Below, piece after piece: positions 25,831-37,870 of a stretch of DNA of 64,000 nucleotides. The stretch spans positions 1 to 64,000 of the forward strand of contig NZ_PXNS01000015.1 of assembly GCF_003045775.1 (NCBI RefSeq). The letters run 5' to 3'. Origin of the DNA: Halomonas litopenaei (lineage in GTDB: Bacteria; Pseudomonadota; Gammaproteobacteria; Pseudomonadales; Halomonadaceae). Both the position numbers and the translations under genes were made by a program. Every line of letters begins with the position of its first letter. Within the stretch, counting starts at the first letter, position 1. The notes under the pieces are model-generated. The model had not been told where the DNA came from. It did not search any database and saw only the letters and a list, made by a program, of their open reading frames with translations.

Positions 25831-27159
25831 ATGGCTAGTCCCCCCATCACTGAACACCGCGCAAGCGAGGCGCAGGAAGACGCTGACCGCATGTCCCGCT
25901 CAAGCCTGATGATGGCCTGGTGGGCTGTGCTCAGCGCCATCTTCTATCTGGTCGTGGCGGCGGCCATGGCCAGAAGCTATGGCACCGCCAATGCGCTGAT
26001 CGGGATCGTCATGAGCATCCTGGTCTACAGCGCCATCAACGCGGTACTGAGCCGTTTCGCCCAGCGCACCGGTCTCACCGTTGCCGAGTTTTCCCGTACG
26101 CTTTTCGGTCGCCTGGGAGCCCTGGTGGCGACCCTGATCTTCTTTGCCACGGCGCTGTACTACGCCGTCTTCGAAGGCTACGTGATGGCCCTGGCGCTGA
26201 GCCACCAGAGTGGCTGGCCGATGGCGCTGACCACCCTGGTCGTGGTGATCGTCGGCATCGCCCTGATCGGCGCCGGCGTCCAGCGCTTCCTGGACCGTTT
26301 CAACGCCTGGCTGTTACCGGTCTATCTGCTGGGCATGCTGGCGGCAGTATGGCTGGCCATCGATGGATACGGCTATCCCGAGGGCTGGCTGACCCGGGTG
26401 CCTGAAGGTGGCGCCCCGGCCTTCGGCTGGTGGCACACCTTCACCTACTACATGGGCATCTGGGTGTTGATGATGTTCACCTTCGACTACGCCCGTTTTG
26501 GCAAGGACCGCGATCGTCGCTTCCACGCTCGCATCACCTTCGGCCTGCCGTTCTACGCGCTGGCCTTCGGCTTCAGCGCCGTGGTGGGCATCCTGCTGGA
26601 CGCCACCCTGCCCACCGCAGGGCTCTCCGAGGCGGCCATCGTCATGGGCCTGCTGGAGCTGATGGGGCTGGCGGGTCTTGTGCTGGTGTGGGTGACCCAG
26701 AGCCGCATCAATACCGCCAACTACTTCCTCGCTACCTCCAACCTCGCCAGCCTGCTGGGACAATGGCGCCCTGGAAAGGCGTGCTATGGACTGGCCATGG
26801 CACTGGTGGCGGCTCTGGCCTGGGCGCTGATGTCGGCCGACGTCTTCGGCTATCTGCTTACCGCCTTGGCCTATCAAGGCATCTTTGTGGTCGCCTGGGT
26901 CGGGGTCGCGCTGAGTCATATCCTGTCCCGCGCCGCTCGTGAAACTGCACCTGCGAGTGTCGAGGAAGACGAGCCGGTCTACCGGTTGGCGGGGCTCGGT
27001 GCCTGGGCCGGCGCCTGCCTGGTCGGGGTGGTGCTGATGCACCAGCCGACCCTCACCAGCTTCTCGGCACCGGCCACCTTCCTGCTGGCCTTCACCCTGT
27101 CACGCCTGCTGCCAGGCGGTTCCATCGACGTCGCTGGATTGTCGCCGTCCCGGGATTGA
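25831..27159 (+). CDS. NCS1-family permease (cytosine, hydantoin or allantoin type)
   Basis: A 442-residue carrier with about twelve membrane segments of the nucleobase:cation symporter-1 family, related to CodB and Mhp1. The N-terminal segment MAWWAVLSAIFYLVVAAAM, the FAQRTGLTVAEFSRTLFGRLG loop and the SRINTANYFLATSNLASL stretch support it. AGAGGAAA (about 25818-25826) precedes the ATG. It lies just upstream of hyuB and hyuA, so it probably imports their lactam or hydantoin substrate. The exact substrate is unknown. Confidence 0.8.
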   Translation: MASPPITEHRASEAQEDADRMSRSSLMMAWWAVLSAIFYLVVAAAMARSYGTANALIGIVMSILVYSAINAVLSRFAQRTGLTVAEFSRTLFGRLGALVATLIFFATALYYAVFEGYVMALALSHQSGWPMALTTLVVVIVGIALIGAGVQRFLDRFNAWLLPVYLLGMLAAVWLAIDGYGYPEGWLTRVPEGGAPAFGWWHTFTYYMGIWVLMMFTFDYARFGKDRDRRFHARITFGLPFYALAFGFSAVVGILLDATLPTAGLSEAAIVMGLLELMGLAGLVLVWVTQSRINTANYFLATSNLASLLGQWRPGKACYGLAMALVAALAWALMSADVFGYLLTALAYQGIFVVAWVGVALSHILSRAARETAPASVEEDEPVYRLAGLGAWAGACLVGVVLMHQPTLTSFSAPATFLLAFTLSRLLPGGSIDVAGLSPSRD

Positions 27160-27161
27160 CC

Positions 27162-27237
27162 TGCACAAGGGCCCCCGGTGCCTAGGCGACGAAGGTCCGC
27201 GCTCGGAGTTTCCCTCCGCAGGTGCGGACCTTGTGCA
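27162..27237 (+). promoter_or_regulatory. structured leader upstream of hyuB
   Basis: The right arm 27224-27237 can pair with two left arms: TGCACAAGG (27162-27170) with CCTTGTGCA (27229-27237), and AAGGTCCGC (27192-27200) with GCGGACCTT (27224-27232). The two helices share the CCTT bases, and a third helix CGGAG/CTCCG (27204-27208, 27214-27218) nests within. It resembles an attenuator or switch rather than a terminator because no T tract follows. I cannot assign it to a known riboswitch class. Confidence 0.45.
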
Positions 27238-27382
27238 TTTGCCGCCAGCCCACCCTCCAGTGCACTCAGCGTCAACTCCTGCCTCCTTCAACGCCAATCC
27301 CTGCATGGCTGTCGGCGAGAAGATGACGGTGAGGAGCGGCGCACCGCTTCGACTCCAACAACCACAAGAGCGCGGAGTGACC

Positions 27383-29128
27383 ATGACAACTGTGGATCCC
27401 ATTACCCTGGCGGTCGTCCGGGGAGCGCTGGAGACGGCGCAGCGCGAGATGACCCTGACGCTGGAAAAGACCGGACGATCCAGCGTCTTCAATCTGGCCC
27501 ATGACTATTCCAATGCCCTGTTCGATGCCGTACCCGAAATGATCCTGCAGGGCCAGGACATCCCGATACATCTGGGTTCCCTGATTCCTGCCATGAAGGC
27601 GGTGGCCGGCTTCTACGGCGAGGACATCGCGCCCGGGGACGTCGTCTACCACAACGACCCGGCCTACAAGGGCAGTCATATCATCGACTGCTGCATGTAC
27701 AAGCCGGTGTTCTTCGAGGGCGAACTGGTGTTCTGGACGGTGTGCAAGGGCCACCTGACGGATATCGGTGGCCCGGTCCCGGCGGGCTACAACCCCGACG
27801 CCAAGGAGATCTACGCCGAGGGCCTGAGGATTCCCCCGGTCAAGCTGTGGGAGAAGGGGCGCCGTCGCGAAGACGTGATCAACCTGCTGTTGACCAACAT
27901 GCGTGCCCGCGAGCATCAGGAAGGCGACCTCAACGCCCAGTACGGTGCCTGCGGCGTCGGCGAGCGTCACCTGCTACGCCTGCTCGAGCGCTACGGTGTC
28001 GATACCGTCAAGGCGGCGATCGCCGAACTCAAGGCGATGGCGGACCGCCAGATGCGCAGTTTGATCGCCGAGGTGGCCGACGGCGAGTACAGCGGCACCG
28101 CCGTGCTGGAGGATTCCGGCCATGGGCTTGGCGATCTCGAGATCACCGCCCATGTGAAGATTGAGGGTGACGAAGTGGCCATTCGTATCGATAGCCCCCC
28201 TCAGGTGCCTTATTTCATCAACTCCTATGAGGGCAACTCGATGTCCGGTGTGCTGCTGGGGCTGATGATGTTCGCCCAGCTACCGCCACCCTACAACGAG
28301 GGGCTCTATCGTTGCCTGAGCGTCGATATGGGCCCGCCCGGGACCCTGTGCAACGCCAGCGAGCCGGCACCCCACGCCAACTGCACCACCACGCCCATGG
28401 AGACCTTGACCGATGCGGTACGCCTGGCCTTCGAGCAGGCGGCGCCCGAGCGGGTCAGCGCGTCCTGGGGACACGCCAGCGGCATCAATATCGCCGGTTT
28501 CGACCCACGTCATGGCAACGAGCAGTACGTGACCATGGTGCTGGCGTCGATCATCTCCGGCGCCGGTGCCACCCGGACCATGGACGGCTGGCACTCACGG
28601 GGTCCGCTGTGTTGCTTCGGTGCGCTGATGTCCGGTGACATCGAACTGCTCGAGACCTCCTATCCGATCCTGATCCATCGCTACGGTCTGGTGACCGACA
28701 GCTGTGGCGCGGGAGAGCGGCGCGGCGGGTCCGGGACCTGGCTGGAAATCGAGCCGCTGGACCACGCCATGACGGCGGTAGCCTTCGGCGAGGGACGACA
28801 GTACGCCACTGCTGGCGCAGGCGGTGCGCGCAATGCCCTGGTCGAGCCCAAGCTCGGGCGGCTGGTGCATCGCCACCGAGACGGCAGCGAGACGGTCTAT
28901 GACCGCAATGCGCTGTTGACCATCGAACCCGGCGAGCGGGTCATCAACGTCAATCCTGGTGGCGGTGGCTTCGGCGACCCCTGGACACGACCGCCGCAGG
29001 AGGTTGCCGGCGACGTCCGTGATGGTCTGGTGTCCCGTGTGGGCGCCCGCCAGGACTACGGGGTAGTGGTCGATGACCAGCTGCACCTGGATGAGTCCGC
29101 CACCCGTCAACTGCGCCAGACACGCTAG
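27383..29128 (+). CDS. HyuB-type hydantoinase/oxoprolinase subunit B
   Basis: A 581-residue protein of the HyuB/5-oxoprolinase C-terminal superfamily, the beta partner of HyuA. It begins MTTVDPITLAVVRGALETAQ, with the ALFDAVPEMILQGQDIPIHLGS, FYGEDIAPGDVVYHNDPAYKG metal-binding-type stretch, and ends in NVNPGGGGFGDP. Members hydrolyse cyclic amides with ATP, or, in related acetone and acetophenone carboxylases, carboxylate ketones. ATG 27383 is preceded by GGAGTGACC; the frame could extend to 27233 but lacks a site there. It precedes hyuA by 9 nt. Confidence 0.88.
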   Translation: MTTVDPITLAVVRGALETAQREMTLTLEKTGRSSVFNLAHDYSNALFDAVPEMILQGQDIPIHLGSLIPAMKAVAGFYGEDIAPGDVVYHNDPAYKGSHIIDCCMYKPVFFEGELVFWTVCKGHLTDIGGPVPAGYNPDAKEIYAEGLRIPPVKLWEKGRRREDVINLLLTNMRAREHQEGDLNAQYGACGVGERHLLRLLERYGVDTVKAAIAELKAMADRQMRSLIAEVADGEYSGTAVLEDSGHGLGDLEITAHVKIEGDEVAIRIDSPPQVPYFINSYEGNSMSGVLLGLMMFAQLPPPYNEGLYRCLSVDMGPPGTLCNASEPAPHANCTTTPMETLTDAVRLAFEQAAPERVSASWGHASGINIAGFDPRHGNEQYVTMVLASIISGAGATRTMDGWHSRGPLCCFGALMSGDIELLETSYPILIHRYGLVTDSCGAGERRGGSGTWLEIEPLDHAMTAVAFGEGRQYATAGAGGARNALVEPKLGRLVHRHRDGSETVYDRNALLTIEPGERVINVNPGGGGFGDPWTRPPQEVAGDVRDGLVSRVGARQDYGVVVDDQLHLDESATRQLRQTR

Positions 29129-29137
29129 GAGATTCCC

Positions 29138-31225
29138 ATGACCGCAATCTATCGACTCGGCATCGACGCCGGCGGCACCTTTACCGATTTCATCCTGGCA
29201 GAGCGGGGCAAGGGCGTCAGCCTGTTCAAGAGCCCCTCAACCCCTGAGGACGGCACCCAGGCGATCCGCGCGGGGCTTGCCCAGATCGCCGATGCGCTGG
29301 GACGCCCCGCCAGTGAGGTGGTGGCCAATGCCGATCTCTGCATCAACGGCACCACGGTGGCGCTCAACGCCCTGATCGAGCGTCAGGGCGCCAAGGTTGG
29401 CCTGCTGTGCACCGAGGGCCATGAAGACAGCCTGGAAATCCGCCTCGGCCACAAGGAAGACGGCTATCGCTATGATCCGGAGTATCCCCCGGCGCATATG
29501 CTGGTGCCGCGCTATCTTCGCCGGCCGATCGGCGGCCGCATGCTGGCCGACGGCAGCGAGCGTCAGCCGCTGGACGAGGAGGCGATTCGTGACGCCGTGG
29601 CGCTGTTCAAGCGTGAAGGGGTGGACGCGGTGGCGATCTCGTTTATGTGGTCGGTGGCCAACACAGACCACGAGCAGCGCGCCCTGGCCATCGTGCGAGA
29701 GCTGATGCCCGACACCTTCGTCTGCTGCGGCAGTGAGGTCTATCCCCAGGTGCGCGAGTACACCCGTACCTCGACCACCGTGGTCAACGCCTATCTGAGC
29801 CCGGTGATGCAGCGCTATGTCTCGCGCATCGACGCCCTGTTCGAGGAACTGGGGGCTCGCCAGCCGGTACAGTATTTCCAGTCCAACGGCGGACTGGCGC
29901 TGGGCAAGGTGATGCGCGAGAAGGCCGTGGCGGCGATCAACTCGGGCCCGGCCTCGGCGCCCCAGGCCGGGCTGTACATGGCCGGGCCGCTGGGTGTCGA
30001 CAACGTCATCACCGTGGACATGGGCGGCACCTCCTTCGACATCACCCTGACCCGGGGTGGCCAGACCAACTACAGCAAGGATGTGGACTTCCTGCGCCAG
30101 CGCATCGGGGTGCCGATGATCCAGGTCGAGACCCTGGGGGCCGGCGGTGGCTCCATCGCCCACCTCAACGAGCAGGGCATGCTGCAGGTGGGGCCGCGCA
30201 GCGCCGGCGCCTCGCCGGGGCCGGTGTGCTACGGCAAGGGCGGGCGCGAACCCACCGTCACCGACGCCAATCTGGTGCTTGGGTACCTCGATCCCGAAGC
30301 GGTGCTCGGCGGTACCGTGCGCCTCGACCGCGAGGCGGCGGTGGCGGCGATCCACGAAAGGATCGCCGAGCCGCTGGGCATCAGCGTCGAGCGTGCGGCC
30401 TTCGGCATCTGCACCCTGGTCAACCTGAACATGGTCAATGGCATTCGCCGGGTATCGGTGGAGCAGGGTTATGATCCCCGTGACTTCACCCTGATCGGCG
30501 CCGGTGGCGCAGCCGGCATGCATCTGGTGCGCCTGGCCGAGGAGATCGGCGTGCGCCAGGTGCTGGTACCCAAGGTGGCCTCAGGACTCTGCGCCTTCGG
30601 CCAGATCATTTCCAATGTTCAGCATGAGCGGCTGACCTCCCTGGTGCTGCCGTTGGATGACGACCCGGAGCACCGCGTGCGGGTCAACCGGCGCCTTGCC
30701 GAGTTGCGCGATGAAGGCGTGGCCGAGCTCAAGCGGGACGGTTTCGAGGATAACGCCATTGCCTGCCGTTATCGCTTCGAGATCCGCTATCGCGGCCAGA
30801 TCCACGAGTGTACGGTCGAGAGCGAGCGCGGAGAGTTCGATGAGGCCGGCTGGTGCGAGCTGCGCGACGCCTTCCACGCTCGCCATGAGGCGGTCTATTC
30901 CTACTGCGAGCCGGACAGCGAGGTGGAGCTGGTCAACCTGGAGTGCTCGGTGATCGGTGAGGTGGAACCGCCGACCATGCCGACCCTGGAGGCCCGAGGG
31001 GGGGAGCTCGAGGCGGCGCTGCTGGGTCGCCGTGATATGCTGTTCGACGGTGAAGGCAAACCCGTGCCCACGCCGGTCTACGACGGCGAGGCACTGGACC
31101 CCCGGCATGAGGTGACAGGGCCAGCGGTCATCCAGGAGGCCACCACCAATATCGTGCTGCCACCCGGCTGGAAGGCGACCCTGTCGAGCACTGCAAGCTA
31201 TGTGCTCAGCCCGATCGACGGCTGA
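29138..31225 (+). CDS. HyuA-type hydantoinase/oxoprolinase subunit A
   Basis: A 695-residue ATPase-type subunit with two actin-like halves. The phosphate loop LGIDAGGTFTDFIL opens the protein; the second loop VDMGGTSFDITL and TLGAGGGSIAHL complete the nucleotide pocket. AGGAG lies before the ATG. Together with HyuB it forms an ATP-dependent lactamase such as N-methylhydantoinase or 5-oxoprolinase; the acetone carboxylase relatives would normally include a third, small subunit, which is absent here. That favours a lactam substrate. Confidence 0.9.
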   Translation: MTAIYRLGIDAGGTFTDFILAERGKGVSLFKSPSTPEDGTQAIRAGLAQIADALGRPASEVVANADLCINGTTVALNALIERQGAKVGLLCTEGHEDSLEIRLGHKEDGYRYDPEYPPAHMLVPRYLRRPIGGRMLADGSERQPLDEEAIRDAVALFKREGVDAVAISFMWSVANTDHEQRALAIVRELMPDTFVCCGSEVYPQVREYTRTSTTVVNAYLSPVMQRYVSRIDALFEELGARQPVQYFQSNGGLALGKVMREKAVAAINSGPASAPQAGLYMAGPLGVDNVITVDMGGTSFDITLTRGGQTNYSKDVDFLRQRIGVPMIQVETLGAGGGSIAHLNEQGMLQVGPRSAGASPGPVCYGKGGREPTVTDANLVLGYLDPEAVLGGTVRLDREAAVAAIHERIAEPLGISVERAAFGICTLVNLNMVNGIRRVSVEQGYDPRDFTLIGAGGAAGMHLVRLAEEIGVRQVLVPKVASGLCAFGQIISNVQHERLTSLVLPLDDDPEHRVRVNRRLAELRDEGVAELKRDGFEDNAIACRYRFEIRYRGQIHECTVESERGEFDEAGWCELRDAFHARHEAVYSYCEPDSEVELVNLECSVIGEVEPPTMPTLEARGGELEAALLGRRDMLFDGEGKPVPTPVYDGEALDPRHEVTGPAVIQEATTNIVLPPGWKATLSSTASYVLSPIDG

Positions 31226-31335
31226 GGCGACGGTTTCCCGGGATCGGCAGGATCGATCTCGGGTTCTGCGCCACGAGACAGCCACACCAGACCGCAACAA
31301 CAATAACGAGAGGCACGAGTGCCGAGGAGGTTGGC

Positions 31336-32295
31336 ATGAGTGACATGGTCACGACACAGGATACCAGGGCGCGCTGGTCGCGCTGGATCTCCGATACCTA
31401 CTTTCCCCTGAGCCTGAGCTACCGCGACGAAAACGCGCCGTTTCGCGGCGATCTCAAGGTGTGGAAGACCGACGATCAGGACTTCTCGCTGTCACGCCTG
31501 ACTTCCGACGGGCTAGTGTATTCCCGCGACCAGGCGCAGATCGCCGCCGATCCCGAGAGTTCTTTCCTGGTGACCATCCCCCAACGTGCCGAGGTGTTCT
31601 TCGAGCAGGGCGGACGTTCGCTGCGTTGCGAGCCGGGGCAGTTTCTGGTCGAGCGGGGGGATCTTCCCTATCGCTTCGGCTACGAGCAGGCCAATGCCAT
31701 GTGGGTGTTCAAGGTGCCGGATGCATCGATGAAGCATCGGGTGCGCGGTGTCGAGCGCTACGCTCAGCACTGCTTCGAGGCGAACACTGGCATGGGGCGG
31801 GCCTTCGTCGAGTTTCTGGCGATCTGTGCCAGTCGCTTCGATGAGTGCTCCCGCGATGAGCGTCAGCGCCTGTTCGAGCAGGCGCTATCGATGCTGTCGC
31901 TGGTGCTGGAGAAGGATGACCGGGTGTTGGTCAGCGACCAGTCCCAGTTGAAAAGCGCCCACCTGATGCGGATCGAGCGATTTATCTCTGCCCGCCTTGG
32001 CGACCCGTAACTGGGGCCGTCAATGGTGGCGGAGGGATGTGGCATTTCGCTGCGCTATCTGCACAAGTTGCTGTCCGAGACCGGCCACTCGGTCAACGAC
32101 TGGATTCGCATGCAGCGGCTCGAGGCCGCGCGTCGGGACCTGTGCGATCTGGCGGAAGGGGTGAGCATCGGTGAGATCGCCTACCGCTGGGGGTTCAGCG
32201 ACCAGGCGCAGTTCTGCCGTGCCTTTCGACGCCGTTTCGACTGCTCGGCCAGCGAGATGCGACATCGTCATCGGGATGGCCAGGGGGCCGGCTGA
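31336..32295 (+). pseudogene. AraC-family regulator interrupted by an in-frame TAA
   Basis: The first part (31336-32010, 224 residues) is an AraC-type ligand-sensing domain ending in RIERFISARLGDP. A TAA codon at 32008-32010 follows, and the same frame, without any shift, continues LGPSMVAEGCGISLRYLHKLL through the two helix-turn-helix motifs to 32295. The split thus falls exactly at the start of the DNA-binding domain. Any single-base reversal (for example GAA to TAA) would restore a 319-residue regulator. An ATG at 32023 could restart the 90-residue DNA-binding part. The gene lies after hyuA in the same direction and was probably its regulator. It may be a true pseudogene, a recent mutation or a sequencing error. 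Confidence 0.85.
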
Positions 32296-32340
32296 AGCCC
32301 GCCTTCGACAAGCTCCGAAACAAGGAGATACAGCAAACGC

Positions 32341-32371
32341 AACGACGCGGCCCAAGGGCCGCGTCGTTGTT
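32341..32371. terminator. hairpin between the AraC-type gene and gcvP
   Basis: Perfect 13-bp inverted repeat (32341-32353 with 32356-32368) with short T tracts, between convergent genes. It can serve either strand, but the T runs are short. Confidence 0.65.
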
Positions 32372-32397
32372 TGTCACCGCAGGAGCGTTGTGGGCGC

Positions 32398-35292
<2,895 letters not shown>

Positions 35293-35367
35293 GGAACACC
35301 TTGAGTGTGACGGACCCCGAAGATCCGGATGAATAACGGGTTGCCTCGCGTGGTGGCGGGCGCGTTG

Positions 35368-35389
35368 GCCGGGGCCACATGGCCCCGGC
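35368..35389. repeat. GC-rich hairpin in the gcvH-gcvP spacer
   Basis: Stem of at least 9 bp (GCCGGGGCC with GGCCCCGGC, loop ACAT) in the 146-nt gap. No T tract on either side, so it looks like a stabiliser or pause site between the two genes more than a terminator. Confidence 0.5.
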
Positions 35390-35438
35390 GAGGGGAGGGA
35401 GTGGCTCCCCCTGGTGGCGCGGGTCGCAGAGGCCCGGC

Positions 35439-35831
35439 TCAGCCTTCGGCGTCGACCACCGCCTGATAGGCGTCGGCGTCGAGCAGGTCGTCGAGGGCGC
35501 TCTGGTCGTCGAGGCGCACCTTCATGATCCAGCCATCCTCGTAAGGCGCTTCGTTGACGGTCTCCGGAGCGTCCTCGAGGGACTCGTTGACCTCGACGAT
35601 CTCGCCGTCCACCGGCGCATAGAGGTCAGAGGCGGCCTTGACCGACTCGATAACGCCGAATTCGTCGCCCTTGGCGAGGCTGGTGCCGACCTCGGGCAGG
35701 TCGACGAAGACCACGTCACCCAGGGCTTCCTGAGCGTGATCGGTGATGCCGATGGTGACGGTTCCGTCGCCGTTGTCCTGAATCCATTCGTGGCTGTCGA
35801 CATAGCGCAGGTTGGCGGGGATTGAGCTCAT
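35439..35831 (-). CDS. gcvH: glycine cleavage system H protein
   Basis: Lipoyl carrier of 130 residues. The lipoylated lysine is K65 in FGVIESVKAASDLYAP. The N-terminal stretch YVDSHEWIQDNGDGTVTIGITDHAQEALGDVVFVDLPE is the family core. It shuttles the aminomethyl intermediate between GcvP, GcvT and the L protein (Lpd, not in this window). It leads the gcvH-gcvP unit; no glycine riboswitch could be identified in its upstream region. Confidence 0.97.
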   Translation of the reverse strand: MSSIPANLRYVDSHEWIQDNGDGTVTIGITDHAQEALGDVVFVDLPEVGTSLAKGDEFGVIESVKAASDLYAPVDGEIVEVNESLEDAPETVNEAPYEDGWIMKVRLDDQSALDDLLDADAYQAVVDAEG

Positions 35832-36395
35832 CTCGATTTCCTATACGAAAAAGGTTTTCCGGTTTCGCGCATGCTAACGCCATTCTCGGCGTTTGGCGAG
35901 TCCATGATGAGAGAAAAACGGGGTGGTCGCCGCACTCTCAAGACATAGGGTGGAACGACTCGCGGTTGGCGTCCAGTCCACGCCCGTGGCTGAAGCCACG
36001 GTGAGGTGGAGGGGATGGGCGGATGGCACGTGATGGACGCGTTGGTGGCGAGACCCGGCATGATTCGACGTTGGCGACTATGCTACAGACGTCGAAGAGG
36101 CGCGGGGGCCTTCAGCGACCAAAGGGGGATTTGCCAAGACCAAACGCCTTGGCTAAGGTGGCAAAAGTTTCCAATAGGAAACACGGTTGACGTTCACGCA
36201 AACAACGGCTGGCGAAGCGGCGTTAGCGTGGACAAGCGTTGCTGGTGCCCTTGCGACAATATCCGCTATCGTAGGCGGGTCCGTGCTGTCGATTCGTCTG
36301 ATATGCCTGTTATTCCGATAACAATTCACGGTAAACAGGCTTTCTGCTGGTCGACAGCGCATAACAACAAGTGCCGAGTCAAAAGGGAGACTTCC
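35832..36395. other. 564-nt noncoding region between divergent gcvH and symporter genes
   Basis: No gene is supported; the frame from 36006 that crosses it belongs to the symporter only from 36396. It contains a perfect inverted repeat CCGTGGCT (35984-35991) with AGCCACGG (35994-36001), another GCCTGTT (36305-36311) with AACAGGC (36334-36340) enclosing GTTAT/ATAAC, and a promoter-like pair TTGCCA (36131-36136), 17 nt, TAAGGT (36154-36159) for the rightward gene. Both gene sets deal with glycine, so shared control is likely. I looked for the core bases of a glycine riboswitch and did not find them. Confidence 0.55.
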
Positions 36396-37787
36396 GTGGA
36401 AGCACTCAACAATATCTTCTCCGCCATCAATGGGGTGGTGTGGGGACCGATCATGCTGATCCTGTTGCTGGGGGTGGGTATCTATCTCCAGTTGGGTCTC
36501 AAGCTCATGCCCATCCGCAAGCTGGGGATGGGGTTCAAGCTGATGTGGGGCGGGCGTGACAGCAAGTCCGAAAGCAAGGATGAAGGTGAGATCTCGCCGT
36601 TCAACGCCTTGATGACGGCGCTGTCGGCGACCATCGGTACCGGTAACATCGCCGGTGTGGCCACGGCGATCGCCCTGGGTGGCCCCGGTGCGGTGTTCTG
36701 GATGTGGATCACCGCCCTGGTGGGCATGGCGACCAAGTTTGCCGAGGCGGTGCTGGCGGTGCGCTATCGCGAGACCGATGACACCGGTTTCCATATCGGC
36801 GGACCGATGTACTACATCAAGAACGGACTCGGCCGCAAATGGCTGTGGCTGGGTGGCGCCTTCGCCTTCTTCGGCGCCGTGGCCGCCTTCGGTATCGGCA
36901 ACACCGTGCAGTCCAACTCGGTGGCCGACGCCCTCGAGTCGAGCTTCGGCATCGAGCCCTGGATTACCGGTGTGGTGATCATGGTGCTGGCCGGTGCGGT
37001 GATCCTCGGCGGCATCAAGCGCATCGCCAAGGTGGCCGGCAAGCTGGTCCCGATCATGGGTATCGCCTACATCATCGCCGGTGTCAGTGCCCTGGCGGTC
37101 AATGCCGACCAGATCGGCGGCGCCCTGAGCAACATCTTCTACTACGCTTTCAATCCCCACGCCGCCATGGGTGGCTTCGCCGGCGCAGCCGTGATGGCGG
37201 CCATCCGGTTCGGTGTCGCTCGGGGTATCTTCTCCAACGAGGCCGGTCTTGGCAGCGCGCCGATCGCCCACGCCGCGGCCCAGACCAAGAACCCGGTTCG
37301 CCAGGGGCTGATCGCCATGCTCGGTACCTTTATCGATACCATCATGGTGTGCACCATCACTGCCCTGGTGATCCTGACCGCGCCGATCTGGGAGACCGGT
37401 GAGGCCGGCGCCTCGCTGACCGCGCTGTCGTTCGACAATGCCCTACCCAATGGCTGGGGTGAGGCCATCGTGTCGATCGCCCTGGCGATCTTCGCCTTCA
37501 CCACCATCCTTGGCTGGTCCTTCTATGGCGAGAAGTGCTTCCAGTTCCTGTTCGGTACCCGCTCGATCATGATCTACAGGGTACTGTTCGTGCTGGCCAT
37601 TCCGGTGGGTGCCCTGGCCCAGCTTGGCTTCATCTGGCTGATGGCCGACACCTTCAACGCCATGATGGCGATTCCCAACCTGATCGCCCTGGCGCTGCTG
37701 TCGCCGGTGGTGTTCAAGCTGACCAAGGACTACTTCGACGGCAAGGACATCCTGCCGGGCGAGGCCCTTGATCACGACAAGTCCTGA
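36396..37787 (+). CDS. sodium:alanine/glycine symporter (AGCS family)
   Basis: A 463-residue secondary carrier with about eleven membrane segments. The AGCS core TALSATIGTGNIAGVATAIALGGPGAVFWMW and EAVLAVRYR, GGPMYYIKNGLG and ARGIFSNEAGLGSAPIAHAAA are diagnostic. It imports alanine or glycine with sodium, which fits a halophile. The start is GTG 36396 with AAGGGAGA (36383-36390) 5 nt upstream; the frame is open far upstream without sites. It sits between gcvH and gcvT, so glycine is the most likely cargo. Confidence 0.88.
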   Translation: MEALNNIFSAINGVVWGPIMLILLLGVGIYLQLGLKLMPIRKLGMGFKLMWGGRDSKSESKDEGEISPFNALMTALSATIGTGNIAGVATAIALGGPGAVFWMWITALVGMATKFAEAVLAVRYRETDDTGFHIGGPMYYIKNGLGRKWLWLGGAFAFFGAVAAFGIGNTVQSNSVADALESSFGIEPWITGVVIMVLAGAVILGGIKRIAKVAGKLVPIMGIAYIIAGVSALAVNADQIGGALSNIFYYAFNPHAAMGGFAGAAVMAAIRFGVARGIFSNEAGLGSAPIAHAAAQTKNPVRQGLIAMLGTFIDTIMVCTITALVILTAPIWETGEAGASLTALSFDNALPNGWGEAIVSIALAIFAFTTILGWSFYGEKCFQFLFGTRSIMIYRVLFVLAIPVGALAQLGFIWLMADTFNAMMAIPNLIALALLSPVVFKLTKDYFDGKDILPGEALDHDKS

Positions 37788-37803
37788 GCCTGAGCCGACC
37801 ACG

Positions 37804-37827
37804 GGAGGTGCCCTCAGGGGCACCTCC
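37804..37827 (+). repeat. hairpin between the symporter and gcvT
   Basis: Perfect 10-bp stem (37804-37813 with 37818-37827), loop TCAG. The T content after it is low, so it may allow read-through into gcvT, which starts 43 nt later. Confidence 0.6.
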
Positions 37828-37870
37828 TGTCGTTGCAAGGGTTCTTTCACGAACCACGAGACGAAACGCC

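Noticed and set aside
35832..36395. glycine riboswitch upstream of gcvH or the symporter
   Set aside because: The conserved core of the glycine aptamer was not visible on either strand by eye; a covariance search would be decisive.
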